This document shows positions 1 through 10,180 of a DNA stretch of 31,391 nt, in pieces (the stretch's first letter is position 1; each line of letters opens with the position of its first letter). The notes below the pieces were generated by a model. The model was not told where the DNA came from. It saw nothing but the letters and a program-made list of their open reading frames with translations, and searched no databases. The translations under genes and the position numbers were made by a program. Where the stretch lies: NCBI GenBank assembly GCA_049999725.1, contig JBNGIS010010349.1, positions 1 through 31,391 of the forward strand, in the 5' to 3' direction. Origin of the DNA: Haplomitrium mnioides. Taxonomy: Eukaryota > Marchantiophyta > Haplomitriopsida > Calobryales.

Positions 1-106
1 GAAGAGGGATATTTTTGTCAAGCATCTTCAAGCGGCAAAGGAAGATGCCAAGGTAAATTTTGAAAACACTTTTTCACTTGTTTCTGTTTCTACTAACTCG
101 GAACTC

Positions 107-128
107 CCAAGTCCATGCGCGCATGGTT
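107..128 (+). repeat. Single dyad unit in intron 1 of copy A
   Basis: Positions 113-126 read CCATGCGCGCATGG, a perfect 14-bp palindrome. It is the best-conserved example of the unit that makes up the larger arrays in this window. Copy C has about 15 diverged units at the matching intron position. Confidence 0.85.
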
Positions 129-754
129 ATTGGAGTTTGTGTGAATTTGGACTGCATTGTATTTTTCTTGCTCTGAATACTTATACTTGTACCTAATCGT
201 TTTTTGTTTTGTTTTCAGTTTATTCAATTTCTGGCGGATTATGTCCATGGTTACAAAGACGCGAAGTGCATCAAATGCGATTTCATCAAGTTGGCCATCC
301 ACATCAAAATTCTGAAGCCTAAGCAAGGCGTTAATATTCAACAACTAGTGTCGCATACAAGCGCGACTACATTTTCAGCTCATGAGGTAGGCCCTTCTAC
401 CCAAAAAAAGAAAAAGGAGGTGGAGTGAGTTGAGGCTTCCAAAAAAAAGAAACAAGCGGTCCAATAGAAAAAAGCTTGTTCCAGTACGAGTCATTGAGGA
501 GGAGCTAGCCTCATCTGAATCTCCAGCAAGGTCATCTTCTTCTGCCCTTTCGTCTTCAGCTCCAAGAAGCTCGGAGCAAGAATAAGAGCCGGAGCTAGTT
601 CGAGCTCCAACATCAAGAGTAAAAAGACATTCCTATAAAGGGTTGCAAATTTTCCAAGAACGAGAGTAGGTGGACCGTGAGACAACGTCTAAGGAAGACA
701 AATACAAAATCAGGGAGTCTGCAATCCAGCAGTGTGGAGTTCACAAAGAAAAAA

Positions 755-1215
755 TCACTATTAGGCTGGAGAACTTGAATATGCCAAAACTTAGAATGGA
801 CAACTGGGGGCCTTTTGAGATTAGAAGGCTAAATGAAGATTTCGTTGAGCTTTTGAAATAGAGAATGCTCACAAACAAAAATGGACATAGTTTTTTTATT
901 GTTGTTGTTGCCCCAAAGTGTGGGTTGAAGGACAAGTCAGAGTTTGATCTTAGAAACCTTGACAAGTATCACTGCAAGATTGCACGAGGCAATCACAACG
1001 TTGCAGCATGGCAGCTTTTGATAACAAAATACAGAGCAAAGAATCCGACGCTTTCGTGTGCAATTTCTATGTGTACATAGGCCTAACACCAATAGCGGCT
1101 CGTATTTTTGCAACTGATGACAACTACAACTCGAGGTATAGGCTAGAAATAACCTCAATTCAAAAGGCCAAATATTGGCATCAAAGGTTTGTCGAGAGTG
1201 GGATGGTGTCATCTC
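755..1215 (+). other. ParB-like region in copy A
   Basis: The translation runs from a segment with WGPFEIRRLNEDFV through a hydrophobic strand (HSFFIVVVAP) to LDKYHCKIARGNHNVAAWQ near 958-1017. It continues into GLTPIAARIFATDDNY and KYWHQRF after a one-frame shift near 1060-1080. The order of a beta strand, a G-N-H-x-x-A-A motif, a second strand ending in GLT-x-x-A-R, then an Asn-containing helix start is how ParB/Srx-type N-terminal domains read. Such domains are commonly fused to N4/N6 methyltransferases in bacteria and phages. The match is by motif reading only. Copy C repeats it, and copy B lacks it through a deletion. Confidence 0.5.
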
Positions 1216-1795
1216 AGAAATTGAAAAGAGAATTGGTGCTAGAAACCTTGGAGATCAAGCCCAAGTCCACACTTGAGAATACAATCACTTCTCAAGAAAA
1301 CTGGTTCCAGCTTGCTTTTCAAAGTGGTGAGCTTTGAGATCTATAGTAGAGCATATTTTTTATGTGGGAGAAAAATAATGTTAAGGGCCAGAAGCCAAAG
1401 GCCAAGGGATCTCTGAGAATGGAGGACATGAAGTGGACACCTTGGAGGTCCCTTCAGGGTCTTTTTGATAAAGTTAAAATTTCAGTTTTGAAACACATAG
1501 AAGCTTGAGAGCTTTCAATGGATGAAATGTCTTGGGAGGCAGAGAGACATAAAGTTTTGGCAGTGATGGTAAAAAGTTGTTGTTCTGAAGTTTATTACAT
1601 CAGTTGGGAGAAAGCAAGAGAGGAGTACCCTCTCCACACTGAGAAGTCCAAGATGGCTCCATTCTATTCCAGTTTTAAGAAGCTTTTGGTGAGTTTTTTT
1701 TCATTGTACATTTATTTCTTTGGAGTTGCGGTGAATGTATGCTAAGTTGTCTTTGGTTATGATAAAATAGGTATTGAGTTCCTTTGTGTAAGAAC

Positions 1796-2172
1796 TATGA
1801 AGTCCATGCGCGTATAGACTGCATAGTTTTTCTCCGCTTGGACCTAAAAGTCCAAACGCACATGGCTTGGAGGTCCGGATGCGCATGGACTTTGTGTACT
1901 TGGTACTTGATTGCTTGAACATCCATGTGAGGCTTGCCTTACAAGTACTGGCTCGCCCAGAATGCTACGTCCATGGGCGCATGGAATTTGAAGTCCATGC
2001 TCATCAGAATTATAAAGTCCATACACGTATGGACAAGAAGGGACCTTGAAGTCCAAGCCCTCTTCCACATCAAAGTTTATATGTGCAATAACTTTGAAGT
2101 CCTTATGCGCTTGGACTTCTTTGTCCATGCAAGCATCGACTTCAATGTCCATCTTAGGTCTAAGTCCATGGT
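1796..2172 (+). repeat. Dyad-unit array in intron 2 of copy A
   Basis: About ten units of the type AGTCCATGCGCGCATGGACT are spaced roughly every 30-40 bp, each preceded by a short TTGAA or TTTGAA spacer. Clear ones include GTCCGGATGCGCATGGAC near 1875 and GTCCATACACGTATGGAC near 2017-2034. The array lies wholly inside the intron with GT at 1689 and AG at 2252-2253. Open frames across it are a by-product of the period. Confidence 0.85.
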
Positions 2173-2574
2173 CCTTGTTCAAATTGCATGTCTCTCTCTA
2201 GTCTTAAATGTTTCTTATCTCCTCTTATTTTTATTTGTTTTTGTTGTATGCAGGGGGAGAAAACGCTCAAACATCAGCTTGCAAAACAATTCAATGCAGC
2301 TACCAAAGGCCAAAAAAGATCAGGGGTGGAAGAAGCCTTACAAGATCAAGACTAGGCCCCCACACTTGATTTCTATCCTCTAGCTTTTGTGCTTCATTGC
2401 AAAAAAGCTAGAGAGTGGAAATCAAGACAACAAAGCGATGTTGATCTCTTCCAATTGATGAAGTTGTGAGAGACGAGGACAAGGACTTATTGTCCTATGT
2501 CAATGGTCTCAACATGACATTTTACCAAGTTTACAAGGAGGCCAACGCTCGTCAGTTGAAGGGATTTGTGAAAC

Positions 2575-3340
2575 CTAAGTGTTTCACTTTGGAAATTGTG
2601 GATATTCCTTACAGTTACAACCTTAAGGAATGCAAGCATGATGATTCTGAACCTTTTTTTCCAAAAATGGCATTTTTGACATGGTTTCATCTTTTGCAGC
2701 AATCACAACATTGGATTTTTGGTCACTTGTAATTATACATTCCTCGCAACAATTTGGCATTGTTGAGGATGTCCTTTCAAAATTTTGATGTGCCATCACC
2801 ACAACGTCTAATAAGTTCTTCTTTGATTTTTTGGTTTTTTAGTTTATCTTGTTTAGTTTTCCTACATTTTGTTTACATTATTTGATTTGCTTGTTTTTCT
2901 TATTACAGGGACAAAAGCAATATTCATCATTCTGGTGGTCCTTGCATCGCACACGCCCACGAGTATTGGACCGTGGGCTACTGGACGAAGGAAGGAAAGA
3001 GGAGCATAAGGCTTTTTAATTTGCAGCCTGCTCCTCCGATTGGTCTACTTTGGTAAATAGTGCGTAGTATTTTTAGTTGTCTTGCAGTTTTGACGAAACT
3101 AAAACATCTAGGAGATATTGCTCCTATGAATGTTTATCAAAAGCCATAGGCTCTTTACAAATTTTTTATTGACCATTTGTGAACATAGAAGGATTGGATC
3201 TTAGATCTTTGCTCTAGGTCCGGCACAGGCCTTATTTGTGCTTTAAAGCTGATGTGAAACTACATCGATGTGGAATATGATAGACGTGAGTCTATCTACA
3301 TTCCTTAGAGAGTTTTGACAATAGCTTCCTTGCCATCCAA
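2575..3340 (+). other. N4/N6 DNA methyltransferase core in copy A
   Basis: In order: FTLEIVDIPYSYN (the DPPY-like catalytic box, motif IV) at about 2584-2622; FWSLVIIHSSQQFGIVEDVL after a frameshift near 2657; intron 3; then SNIHHSGGP and HEYWTVGYW at about 2918-2982. Next come VYQKP-ALYKFFIDHL near 3130-3178, then DWILDLCSRSGTGLICALK near 3192-3248 (SAM-binding motif I), and after a TGA, NYIDVEYDR. The order motif IV before motif I, with QKP-x-A-L just upstream of the SGTG loop, is the arrangement of beta-type N4/N6 amino-methyltransferases. The proline-poor DIPY box departs from DPPY/DPPW but is the same in all three copies, so it is a family trait and not decay. Confidence 0.68.
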
Positions 3341-3539
3341 TGTGATAGAGTCTCAAATAGTGTATGCATATCACAAAGAACCCGTTCCTCCCAGTATTGC
3401 AGGTGCTACTAGTGTTTCTGTTGCCATCTCGAGAACTAGAAAGTCTCGACAGGACTCTCTAATGGTTGCAGATGCTCAGCCATTGGATTTAGATGAGACA
3501 ATTCCTCCTGAAGAGGATAGAGCTGTAGTATCTATTTGA

Positions 3540-4401
3540 AGAAATTGTCTTATTAATAAAGTATTTTCTTTACAAAATTTTAGGGTTTTTTCCAAGTTTT
3601 TTTTAATAAATTTTGAATGTTTTAATCAAAATTTCAAATTATAGATATCATTATTTGTTTAGAAGCTATTTAACAACATATGTCGTATAAATTTTTCTAT
3701 ATTATTTGTTTGTTAATGTTCATGGTTTTGAAAGATGAAATTATAGATGTAATATTGTTCAAATACTCATAAGAAAATTTGTTTTCAATACAATTTGCAC
3801 TCAAAGTGAGATATTTTGATATGTATAATTATATTTATTTAACAAACAAATATTACTAGCGTGAAAATCATGATTTTTGATGCCCAAATTACAAAATTGA
3901 TTTTTGAGAGTGAAAAATGAAACAAGAACCATGTAGCGGTTACTAATTCAAATTAGCGGCTGTTTTCAACAATCTTTTCACAAATTTTTCTTAATAATCC
4001 TCTTGTGCCAACACTATAGGGTTATAGTTCAAAATGTTTTTCATAAAACTTGAATTTTTTTTTATCAATTTTACAATTTTTTGCAATCATTGTTAGTTTT
4101 GAAAATATTTAGCAACAAATGTCATGTTTTGATTTTTTATATTTTGTTTGACAATGCTTATGCTTTTGAAAGATGAAATTATAAAAGCAATTTTGTTAAA
4201 ATGCTTTTAAGAAGATTTTTTTTAATACATTATGCACTCAAAGTAAGCCATTTTGATATATAAAATTACATTTGTTTTGCAAACGAATATTACTAGCGTC
4301 AAACTCATGATTTTGCATGCTAAAATTTTGAAATTGGTTTTTGTGAATGCCAAATGAAACATGAACCTAGTAGCGAATCTTGGCTCAAAGTAGTGGTTGT
4401 T
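3540..4401 (+). repeat. AT-rich 3' flank of copy A, tandemly duplicated
   Basis: Two diverged direct copies of an AT-rich segment of about 430 bp lie head to tail (about 3578-3964 and 4015-4401, period about 437). Shared landmarks are TTTTGAAAGATGAAATTATA, the block AATATTACTAGCGT and TGAAAC..GAACC..TAGCG. Each copy ends in a variant of GTAGCGGTTGTT (TTAGCGGCTGTT ending at 3964; GTAGTGGTTGTT ending at 4401). The same segment, inverted, follows copies B and C. No gene is visible. Confidence 0.75.
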
Positions 4402-4439
4402 TACCAGGAAATACTTCTTATAATTGACCTATATATCAA

Positions 4440-6160
4440 CAATCACCACAAGAGCTAGAGGAGCTTCGAAACACATTGATGGATCTTCTTGAGAAGGATT
4501 TCATTCAACATAGTACTTTGCCTTGTGGAGATCCAATATTTTTTGTACCAAAGAAAGATGGTGGATTTCGTCTTTGTAGAGATTATTGAGGATTTAGCAA
4601 TCAAACATTGAAGAATGTCTATCTTTACCTCGTATTGATGATTTGTTGGATCAATTGAGTAGTGTGCGATTTTTTCTAAGTTGGATCTTTAAAGTAGCTA
4701 TTGGCAAATTCCTATCAAGCCAAGTGATGCATCAAAGACAACGTTTCACACAAGGTATGGGTATTTTGAGTGGAAAGTTCTTACATTTGGTCTTACTAAT
4801 GCTTCAACGATATTCATGGATCAAATGCATTGAGTTTTTGATGGCTTATTGGATAAGTTAGAGTTGGTGTTTTTAGACAATATTCCTATCTTCTGGAAAA
4901 GTGAAGTTGAACATCGTGCTCATCTCAAAGAAGTATTACAAAGACTACACAATTGGAAGTTTTATTGCAAGAAGTCCAAGTATGAGTTTTAGAAGCAAGA
5001 GGTGACTTACCTAAGGCATAAAGTGTTTGCAGATGGCATCAAGATAGAGGAAGAGAAAATTAAGGCCATTGGAGAGTAGCCAACACCAAAAGATGCAAAG
5101 GATATTCGAGCTTTCAATCGGTTAGCAAGTTTTTATCAAAGATTCATCCATTACTATGAATCATATTGTTGCACCACTTATAGATTTGCTAGGTTAGAAG
5201 GCAAAGTTTCAATGGACGACCAAAGAGCAAGAAGCATTTCAACAAGTTAAGGATTTGGTGTCTTTTTTTCCAATTCTACAACTATATAACCTAAAAGCAA
5301 GTTGTATAGTTGATTTTGATGTCTCTAATTTTGCTATTGGGGCAGTGTTACGACAAGTGTTCGAGGATGGACTTCATCCGATTGCATTCATGTCATGTCG
5401 ACTAAATGTGGTAGAGAGGAATTATTCTGCAAGGGATAGAGAGCATTTGGCAATGGTTTATATTACCAAGCTATACTTATACGCACCGATCACAAGCCTT
5501 TGCACCAATGAATTCATTTGGAAAATATAACAAGTCGTCAATCATCGATGGGAAAATCAACTACAACTTTTTGATGTCAGGTTGGAGTACAAGCTCCAAA
5601 GGTTCCACACCAATCTTGATGCATTGTCGCGGAGACCAAATCATCGACTAAATATGTTGGAAGTTGCAAATATCAATATATTGCACCTTGATGAAGGAAC
5701 CAGTGACTACTTTTGACAAAAGTTGCAAGAAGATGTCTTCTTCAATCTTATTAACATACATTTGACGATCAAAGATAGTGAGTATCATACCTTTCTATTC
5801 GGGATGGTATTCTCTATCAATGCCATCAAATATATGTTCCACAAAATAATACGTTTCAAATGGTCTACTTACAAAAAGCACATGGTATTCCAATCTCTAT
5901 GCATCTTGAGGTAGACAAGACTATGGAGTTGCTTCAACGCACTTGGTGGTGACCAACCAAGCTCGAGATGTTCATAGCTTTGTTCATTCTTGTGAAAGTT
6001 GTCAATAAAACAAGGCTTCAAATAAAAAACCAGCTAATCTTCTTCAACCATTACCAATTCCTACTGCTCATTGGGAACATGTAAGTTTAGATATTGTCAC
6101 TTTGCTTCCAACCACGCCTCATGGGTTTACTTCCATTGTGGTGTTTGTGGATAAGCTAAG
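4440..6160 (+). pseudogene. pol: Chromovirus (Ty3/gypsy) pol remnant, 5' part: RT, RNase H, start of integrase
   Basis: Many stops and frameshifts break the frame, but the domain order is clear. The RT begins with ELEELRNTLMDLL, then FFVPKKDGGFRLCRDY near 4541-4588 and FGLTNAST near 4788-4811. The YxDD catalytic box has become FLDN near 4870. RNase H follows (ASCIVDFDVSNFAIGAVLRQ near 5291, then HPIAF and DREHLA). Next is the integrase zinc finger (AHG.., CESCQ near 5996) and the first catalytic-core Asp in LDIVTLLP near 6085. Homology stops at VFVDKLS, exactly at the CTAAG target duplication of the 6161-13417 insertion. Gag, protease and the 5' LTR are absent; the element begins just after the terminus of the copy A repeat. 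Confidence 0.88.
6156..6160 (+). repeat. Target site duplication CTAAG, left
   Basis: CTAAG here and at 13418-13422 flank the 7.26-kb insertion. With one copy removed, the integrase reading frame of the chromovirus continues with no lost or gained residue. A 5-bp duplication is the length made by retroviral-type integrases. Confidence 0.82.
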
Positions 6161-7138
6161 TGTTAGGTCACGAGATATGCGATTGAGAAAGCTTTTAGAA
6201 GAGCTTTGTCAGAGCACAAAGAGGAGCACAATCATTGGAAAACATCAAAGTGGTGTCTCTTGGCTATAGGGAAGTGCCATTATGTCATTTTTTTGGATCT
6301 AGACACAAAAGGTTGAAGTGACTGATGACAATAGAGGCGAGAAAAATTGTGCTGAAATTCTGAGAAGCATGCAATATCAAGGATCCGAGGGTAATTACTG
6401 AAGAAGATTTTTCAATTCTCAGGTTGAGTTTGTTGGAGGATTGAGAAGAGCTTGTTGGAGGTTGAAAATATTTTGAGTTGTATGGATTTGTAAGGAAGGA
6501 TAAGCCGCTGCAATTGATAAGAAAACCCTAAAATTGGAGAATGTTAAGTGGATACTAGAGGCGGCGGAAGGGCTTTGTGTCACCAGCAACAATGTCTTCA
6601 GCTCTACTTCTTGCATACTCTTAATTGTCTTTTACAGGAAGAGAAAAGAAGAGGAGAGGAGGTAGAGTTTGCTCATCATGTAAGAAGTGTAGTTGCTTGG
6701 GCATTTGCCTTCACCAAAACACAATTCGTCATCAACTTATGATGTTGCTGCAAATTCGTGGTTCAAGGGAGGAGTGGACGTTTGTCTTTCTATCTTAGTG
6801 CGCCTCTTAAGGCTAAGGTTTCTATTGAAGAATGTCACTCCTCTCTTTCAAGCCTTAACCTTTACAGGTGCCACTTGGAAGCCAGGAGAGGACAAAAACA
6901 GGGGAATAAGGTTCTTTTGTGAGATAGCCCATATCCAGTTATCACTTTGAGGCTTTAAAGAATCTCTCTTTGCCTTACCAGCTCTTTCCTCACCTCAACA
7001 TTCACAACATCAGCCAATTTGCTCATTCACCCACAATGCCAGAATATACATACACACAAACCCAAGTATCTTTGTGGAAATCTTCAATGTAATTCGAGGG
7101 TCCCAAATCTGGACCCAACCACCTTGCATACACTTCAA
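6161..7138. other. Left part of the insertion, no gene recognised
   Basis: This would hold the left LTR. Only short open frames with no family resemblance occur in any frame. No tRNA-primer binding site was recognised. Confidence 0.5.
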
Positions 7139-7422
7139 GAGCAGAATGTAATAACTCCTATGTCTCGGAACAATAACAAGGGACTTGACTCCCCCTCGTA
7201 GGGTTGTCCCAAGGCCTGAACAAATAGAATTCCTACCTACTTCTAGTCTTGAATTTCTTACACAATAAAACAGAGTTCAGGAGCAGAATGCAATGACCCC
7301 AGGGTCATTGGACTATGTCAAGGGACTTGACCCCTCCTTCACATGGCTGTCTCAAGGTTTGAACAACTAGTACTTGTATGACCCTAGTTCTAATTGCCTC
7401 TTATATAATATAACAAAATTCA
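7139..7422 (+). repeat. 142-bp direct duplication
   Basis: Two head-to-tail copies start GAGCAGAATG at 7139 and 7281. They share the blocks CAAGGGACTTGAC and CTGAACAA/TTGAACAA at matching offsets. They are well diverged, so the duplication is old. No coding potential is visible. Confidence 0.6.
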
Positions 7423-8320
7423 AATCTCACTAACACATTCATACACAATTCCAACCATACACACTCATTGCACTTCACCAAAAAGAAAGGCCTAATAGGA
7501 CCATTGGAACTGATCTTCCCAGCAGACTCCTCCTTTCTTCGTCTACTTACCACCTCAATCTTCCTTTCATCTCCTACACACACACCCTTTGTCCAGATAG
7601 TTTTTCAACTTCTCTTGATTTACTTCCTCAAGCTCGGAGGAGGATTTCTTTCACTTCCACCTCTAGAAGACAGTCCTCTCGACTGCCAATAGCTCACTCC
7701 ACCTCTAATCCTCGAACAGATCTTCTTCGCAATGCGCAAGCACTAACGCAACTACCCTCTTCTCAGCTTCACTTGAAAGATAACACCAGAGCACACTCCA
7801 AGCACTTTGGGTTGATGCTCCTGCACAAAGGATGCAGAGACAACCCCAAGATCCCACTTGGCAGCCTCTCCCAAATTCTCAACAAAACAGATCCCCTTCA
7901 AATCTCCCGTATCGATTCACCTCCGCCACAAGTCCACCCGTAGAGATGAGTTCACTTGGATTGCCTGAGCCTTTAGAGCTCCTTACCCAATGATTCTCCG
8001 CACCCCTCTAGTCCACCTCCACCCCTGCTAGCCTCCTGTGCGAGTATACTCACCTCATGTAAATTCTCACCAAAATCCACTTGTGCCTTACCTTGTTGCG
8101 TCTTCCTTGTCCCGAGATTGCTTGCGTGTCTCTAGCTTGCTTGCACACCAACTCGATCAAACTTGCAGCCCGTCAATGTATACCCCTCAAGCTTTAGCCC
8201 CTCCATATCCTTCCCGTTTGAAAAAGATAGTTATTTCTGTTAGGCTTGGACCCGGACCTGGCGACACATATCCCATCTATTTGCAGAATGCTTCCAAGTA
8301 CAATGGTCACACGAGGTTGA
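7423..8320. other. C-rich stretch without a recognised gene
   Basis: The + strand is CT-rich with many CTCC and TTCC runs. Short open frames occur but none resembles a known family, and no tandem repeat is obvious. Confidence 0.45.
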
Positions 8321-8500
8321 GGCCGAAGAATCTCGCAGACTAATATTTCAAAGATTCCCACAGAACCAAGTCCGAAGAACCCTACGGAATAGAGTTCCAA
8401 AGAATCCTGCAGAAAAAGAGTCTGAAGGAATCTCGCGGATTTGAGTCCGAAGGTTCTTGAGGATTTGAGTCCGCAGAACCCAGTGGAACCCAAAGCCCAA
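8321..8500 (+). repeat. Tandem repeat, period about 25 bp
   Basis: About six diverged units of the form AAGAATCTCGCAGA..GAGTCCG follow one another, for example GGAATCTCGCGGATTTGAGTCC near 8430. Unit length varies from 24 to 26 bp. The array runs straight into the 124-bp array. Confidence 0.65.
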
Positions 8501-8520
8501 TGTTGACTTTTCCTCCATTT

Positions 8521-8945
8521 TCGTCATTCGACGTCGCATTCAACCGAGAAGGTGGGCTACTACGCTGACCTTCGTCTGTGGTTGACCTCCTTTTGACTAG
8601 AAGGATCCAACGGGCTCCTCCGAAGTGCCATATAATCCGATGTAGCACTGTCTGAAGTCGTTTTCAATAGGGATGGTGGACCGCCGCGCTGACCTTCGTC
8701 CATGGTTGAATTCTCTTTGATCCGAAGGATCCAATGGGCTCCTCTAAAGTGCCACATAATCCGATGTAGCGCTGTTCGACGCCATTTTCAACAAGGAAGG
8801 TGGACCTCCGCGCTGATCTTCGTCCATGGTTGACTTCTCTTTGACCCGAAGGATCCAACGAGCTTTGCCGAAGTGCCACGTAATTCGATGTAACACCGTC
8901 TGATGTTGTTTTCAACAGAGAAGCTTCACCGTCACACTGACCTAG
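8521..8945 (+). repeat. Tandem repeat, period 124 bp, about 3.3 units
   Basis: Unit starts are at 8552, 8676, 8800 and 8924, exactly 124 bp apart. Each unit contains CGCTGACCTTCGTCCATGGT, GAAGGATCCAA and AAGTGCCACATAATCCGATG-like blocks, and ends TTTTCAA..GAAG. A partial unit precedes 8552. Open frames on the - strand across this stretch reflect the repeats and not a gene. Confidence 0.82.
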
Positions 8946-8958
8946 TTCCGAAGAAGAC

Positions 8959-9165
8959 CGCAGACACCTTGAGCCCGCCACGTCTCTGCTAAGTCCCACG
9001 GACACCTAAGGCCCACCACACCTCTGCTATGTCCCGCGGACACAATGGGCCTACCACGCCTCTGCTAAGGCCCGCGAACACCCTAGGGACGCCATGTTTC
9101 CGTTGAATCCCCCGGAGCCCTCCAAAGACGCCACGTTTCCGCAAAGATTCACGGACACTAAAGGA
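8959..9165 (+). repeat. Tandem repeat, period 38 bp, about 5.4 units
   Basis: Units begin CGCGGACAC or close to it at 8959, 8997, 9035, 9073 and about 9112, with a part unit from about 9150. Each has GCCACG..TCTGCTAAG or CCACGTTTCCG in its middle. The block is GC-rich against the AT-rich surroundings. Confidence 0.78.
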
Positions 9166-9714
9166 AGAGGTCGCGGACTCTAGTAGAACCCATTAACGCC
9201 TTAGAGATTGAAGCGTCCCATGATCCTCGGCATAGTCGTCACTTATGAAGGTCATGGCTACCTCCTTTCTCTTCCCAATCTCCGCTTCTAGTCTGCGCAT
9301 CTGGGAGCTTGCTCTGCGGCCTTTCCTTGTCCGCGGTCCCCCTCACCTGCTACCACCGCTCCCTTCTCTCCTTTTGAAGCGATCCCGTTCCACTCCTCGG
9401 ATCCATGCGATCCGCTCATACTCACTGATTGGAGTCTATCCGCTACTTCCGAGGTACTTTAGCACTTACAAGAGAGAGATTGTTCCAATGCCACCTTTGA
9501 TTTTAGGAATTCTTCCTTAGTACTCCATATCGCTGGCTCACAAAGAATTTGAAAAGTTTGCGATTAATTGCCTTCTAGTTTTAAAAGGAATTGAGGAGGC
9601 TAAAATTGAGGAGCAGGTTCAAGCAGTGAAATAAATGAGTGGCAAGTGACCCGTGGATGATAGTACAAAGGAGGTTATGTAAAATGAAATAGATGTTGAA
9701 GTTTTGTTTGTTCT
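9166..9714. other. No gene recognised
   Basis: Between the 38-bp array and the next coding-like stretch there are only short open frames (for example 9245-9520, +) without family resemblance or supporting signals. Confidence 0.4.
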
Positions 9715-10180
9715 TAGAAGGCTGCATTTAGAAAGGACTTTGAAAAACACAAGGTGGCTTGGGAGGATCTTGGTGTTGATCTATTGGACTTTCCATGCTA
9801 CCTAAGTCTGCATACAAGAGACATGTTGATAAAATGTGTTGAAGTAAGCAGCAATGGGTGGGGAGACCAACAACGGTGCTCTACAATTTCAAGAAGATTA
9901 CAATGGTACCCTTGGGCAAGGATTTTGTGGACATCATCCTATCGCGGACGTAGTGGCAAACCTCTATGGTGGTACACAAAGGATATGCTATTGCCAGAAC
10001 TTGTCAATTTTATATGCTCAAGGTAGAATTTATGCAACAGAATTTCCATGGGAAGCTCTTCTTAATATTGGAGGATTTCCCTCAATTCAAGGGGTTCCAA
10101 TTCATCTTCACAATAGCAAGGATCGCCTGATCCTTATTCCATGCCAAAAAATAGGATTTGAAAGAGAACAGAGAGGTTAG
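9715..10180 (+). pseudogene. Decayed coding-like stretch of unknown family
   Basis: One frame reads KAAFRKDFEKHKVAWEDLGV from about 9717. After a shift near 9845 a different frame reads VHKGYAIARTCQFYMLKVEF, then NFHGKLFLILEDFPQFKGF, near 9972-10101, with stops at about 9950 and 10127. The amino-acid mix looks like genuine protein. A competing frame (9854-10180) is open for 108 codons, so the true frame is uncertain. I do not recognise the family. It lies inside the 7.26-kb insertion and may be captured DNA. Confidence 0.3.

Larger units (their letters stand above)
2..3539 (+). pseudogene. Copy A: decayed multi-exon gene, ParB-like region plus DNA N4/N6-methyltransferase
   Basis: The exons I infer are 2-52 (5' part outside the window), 219-1688, 2254-2810 and 2909-3539. 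Introns 1 and 2 keep GT..AG borders (gtaaat..tttcag and gtgagt..atgcag). Intron 3 has a mutated donor (ataagt where copies B and C have gtaagt) but keeps its cag acceptor. Exon borders were placed by matching copies B and C. Exon 2 opens with FIQFLADYV, then a Lys-rich stretch (QKKKKEVE), a Ser-rich linker, the ParB-like region, and a charged segment (MEDMKWTPW.., ERHKVL). Exons 3 and 4 hold the methyltransferase-like part. In-frame stops occur near 426, 858 and 1336, in exon 3 near 2353, and in exon 4 (for example the TGA just before NYIDVEYDR), and there is a frameshift near 2657, so no full protein can be made. The expected activity, if an intact relative exists, is sequence-specific DNA methylation in the nucleus; that is inference. 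Confidence 0.72.

Noticed and set aside
1796-2172. Regularly spaced palindromic repeats, reminiscent of a CRISPR array
   Set aside because: Spacing and unit sequence are irregular, the spacers are short and similar to each other, and the repeats sit in a plant intron with no cas genes.
6161-7000. A long terminal repeat matching the right end of the 7.26-kb insertion
   Set aside because: I compared the first and last 500 bases by eye and found no convincing similarity beyond the terminal TGTTAG/CCAACA, so no LTRs are annotated.
8194-9005. Several overlapping - strand frames of 60-113 codons
   Set aside because: They fall on the 25-, 124- and 38-bp tandem arrays and repeat the same peptide phrases, so they are products of the repeat period and GC content.
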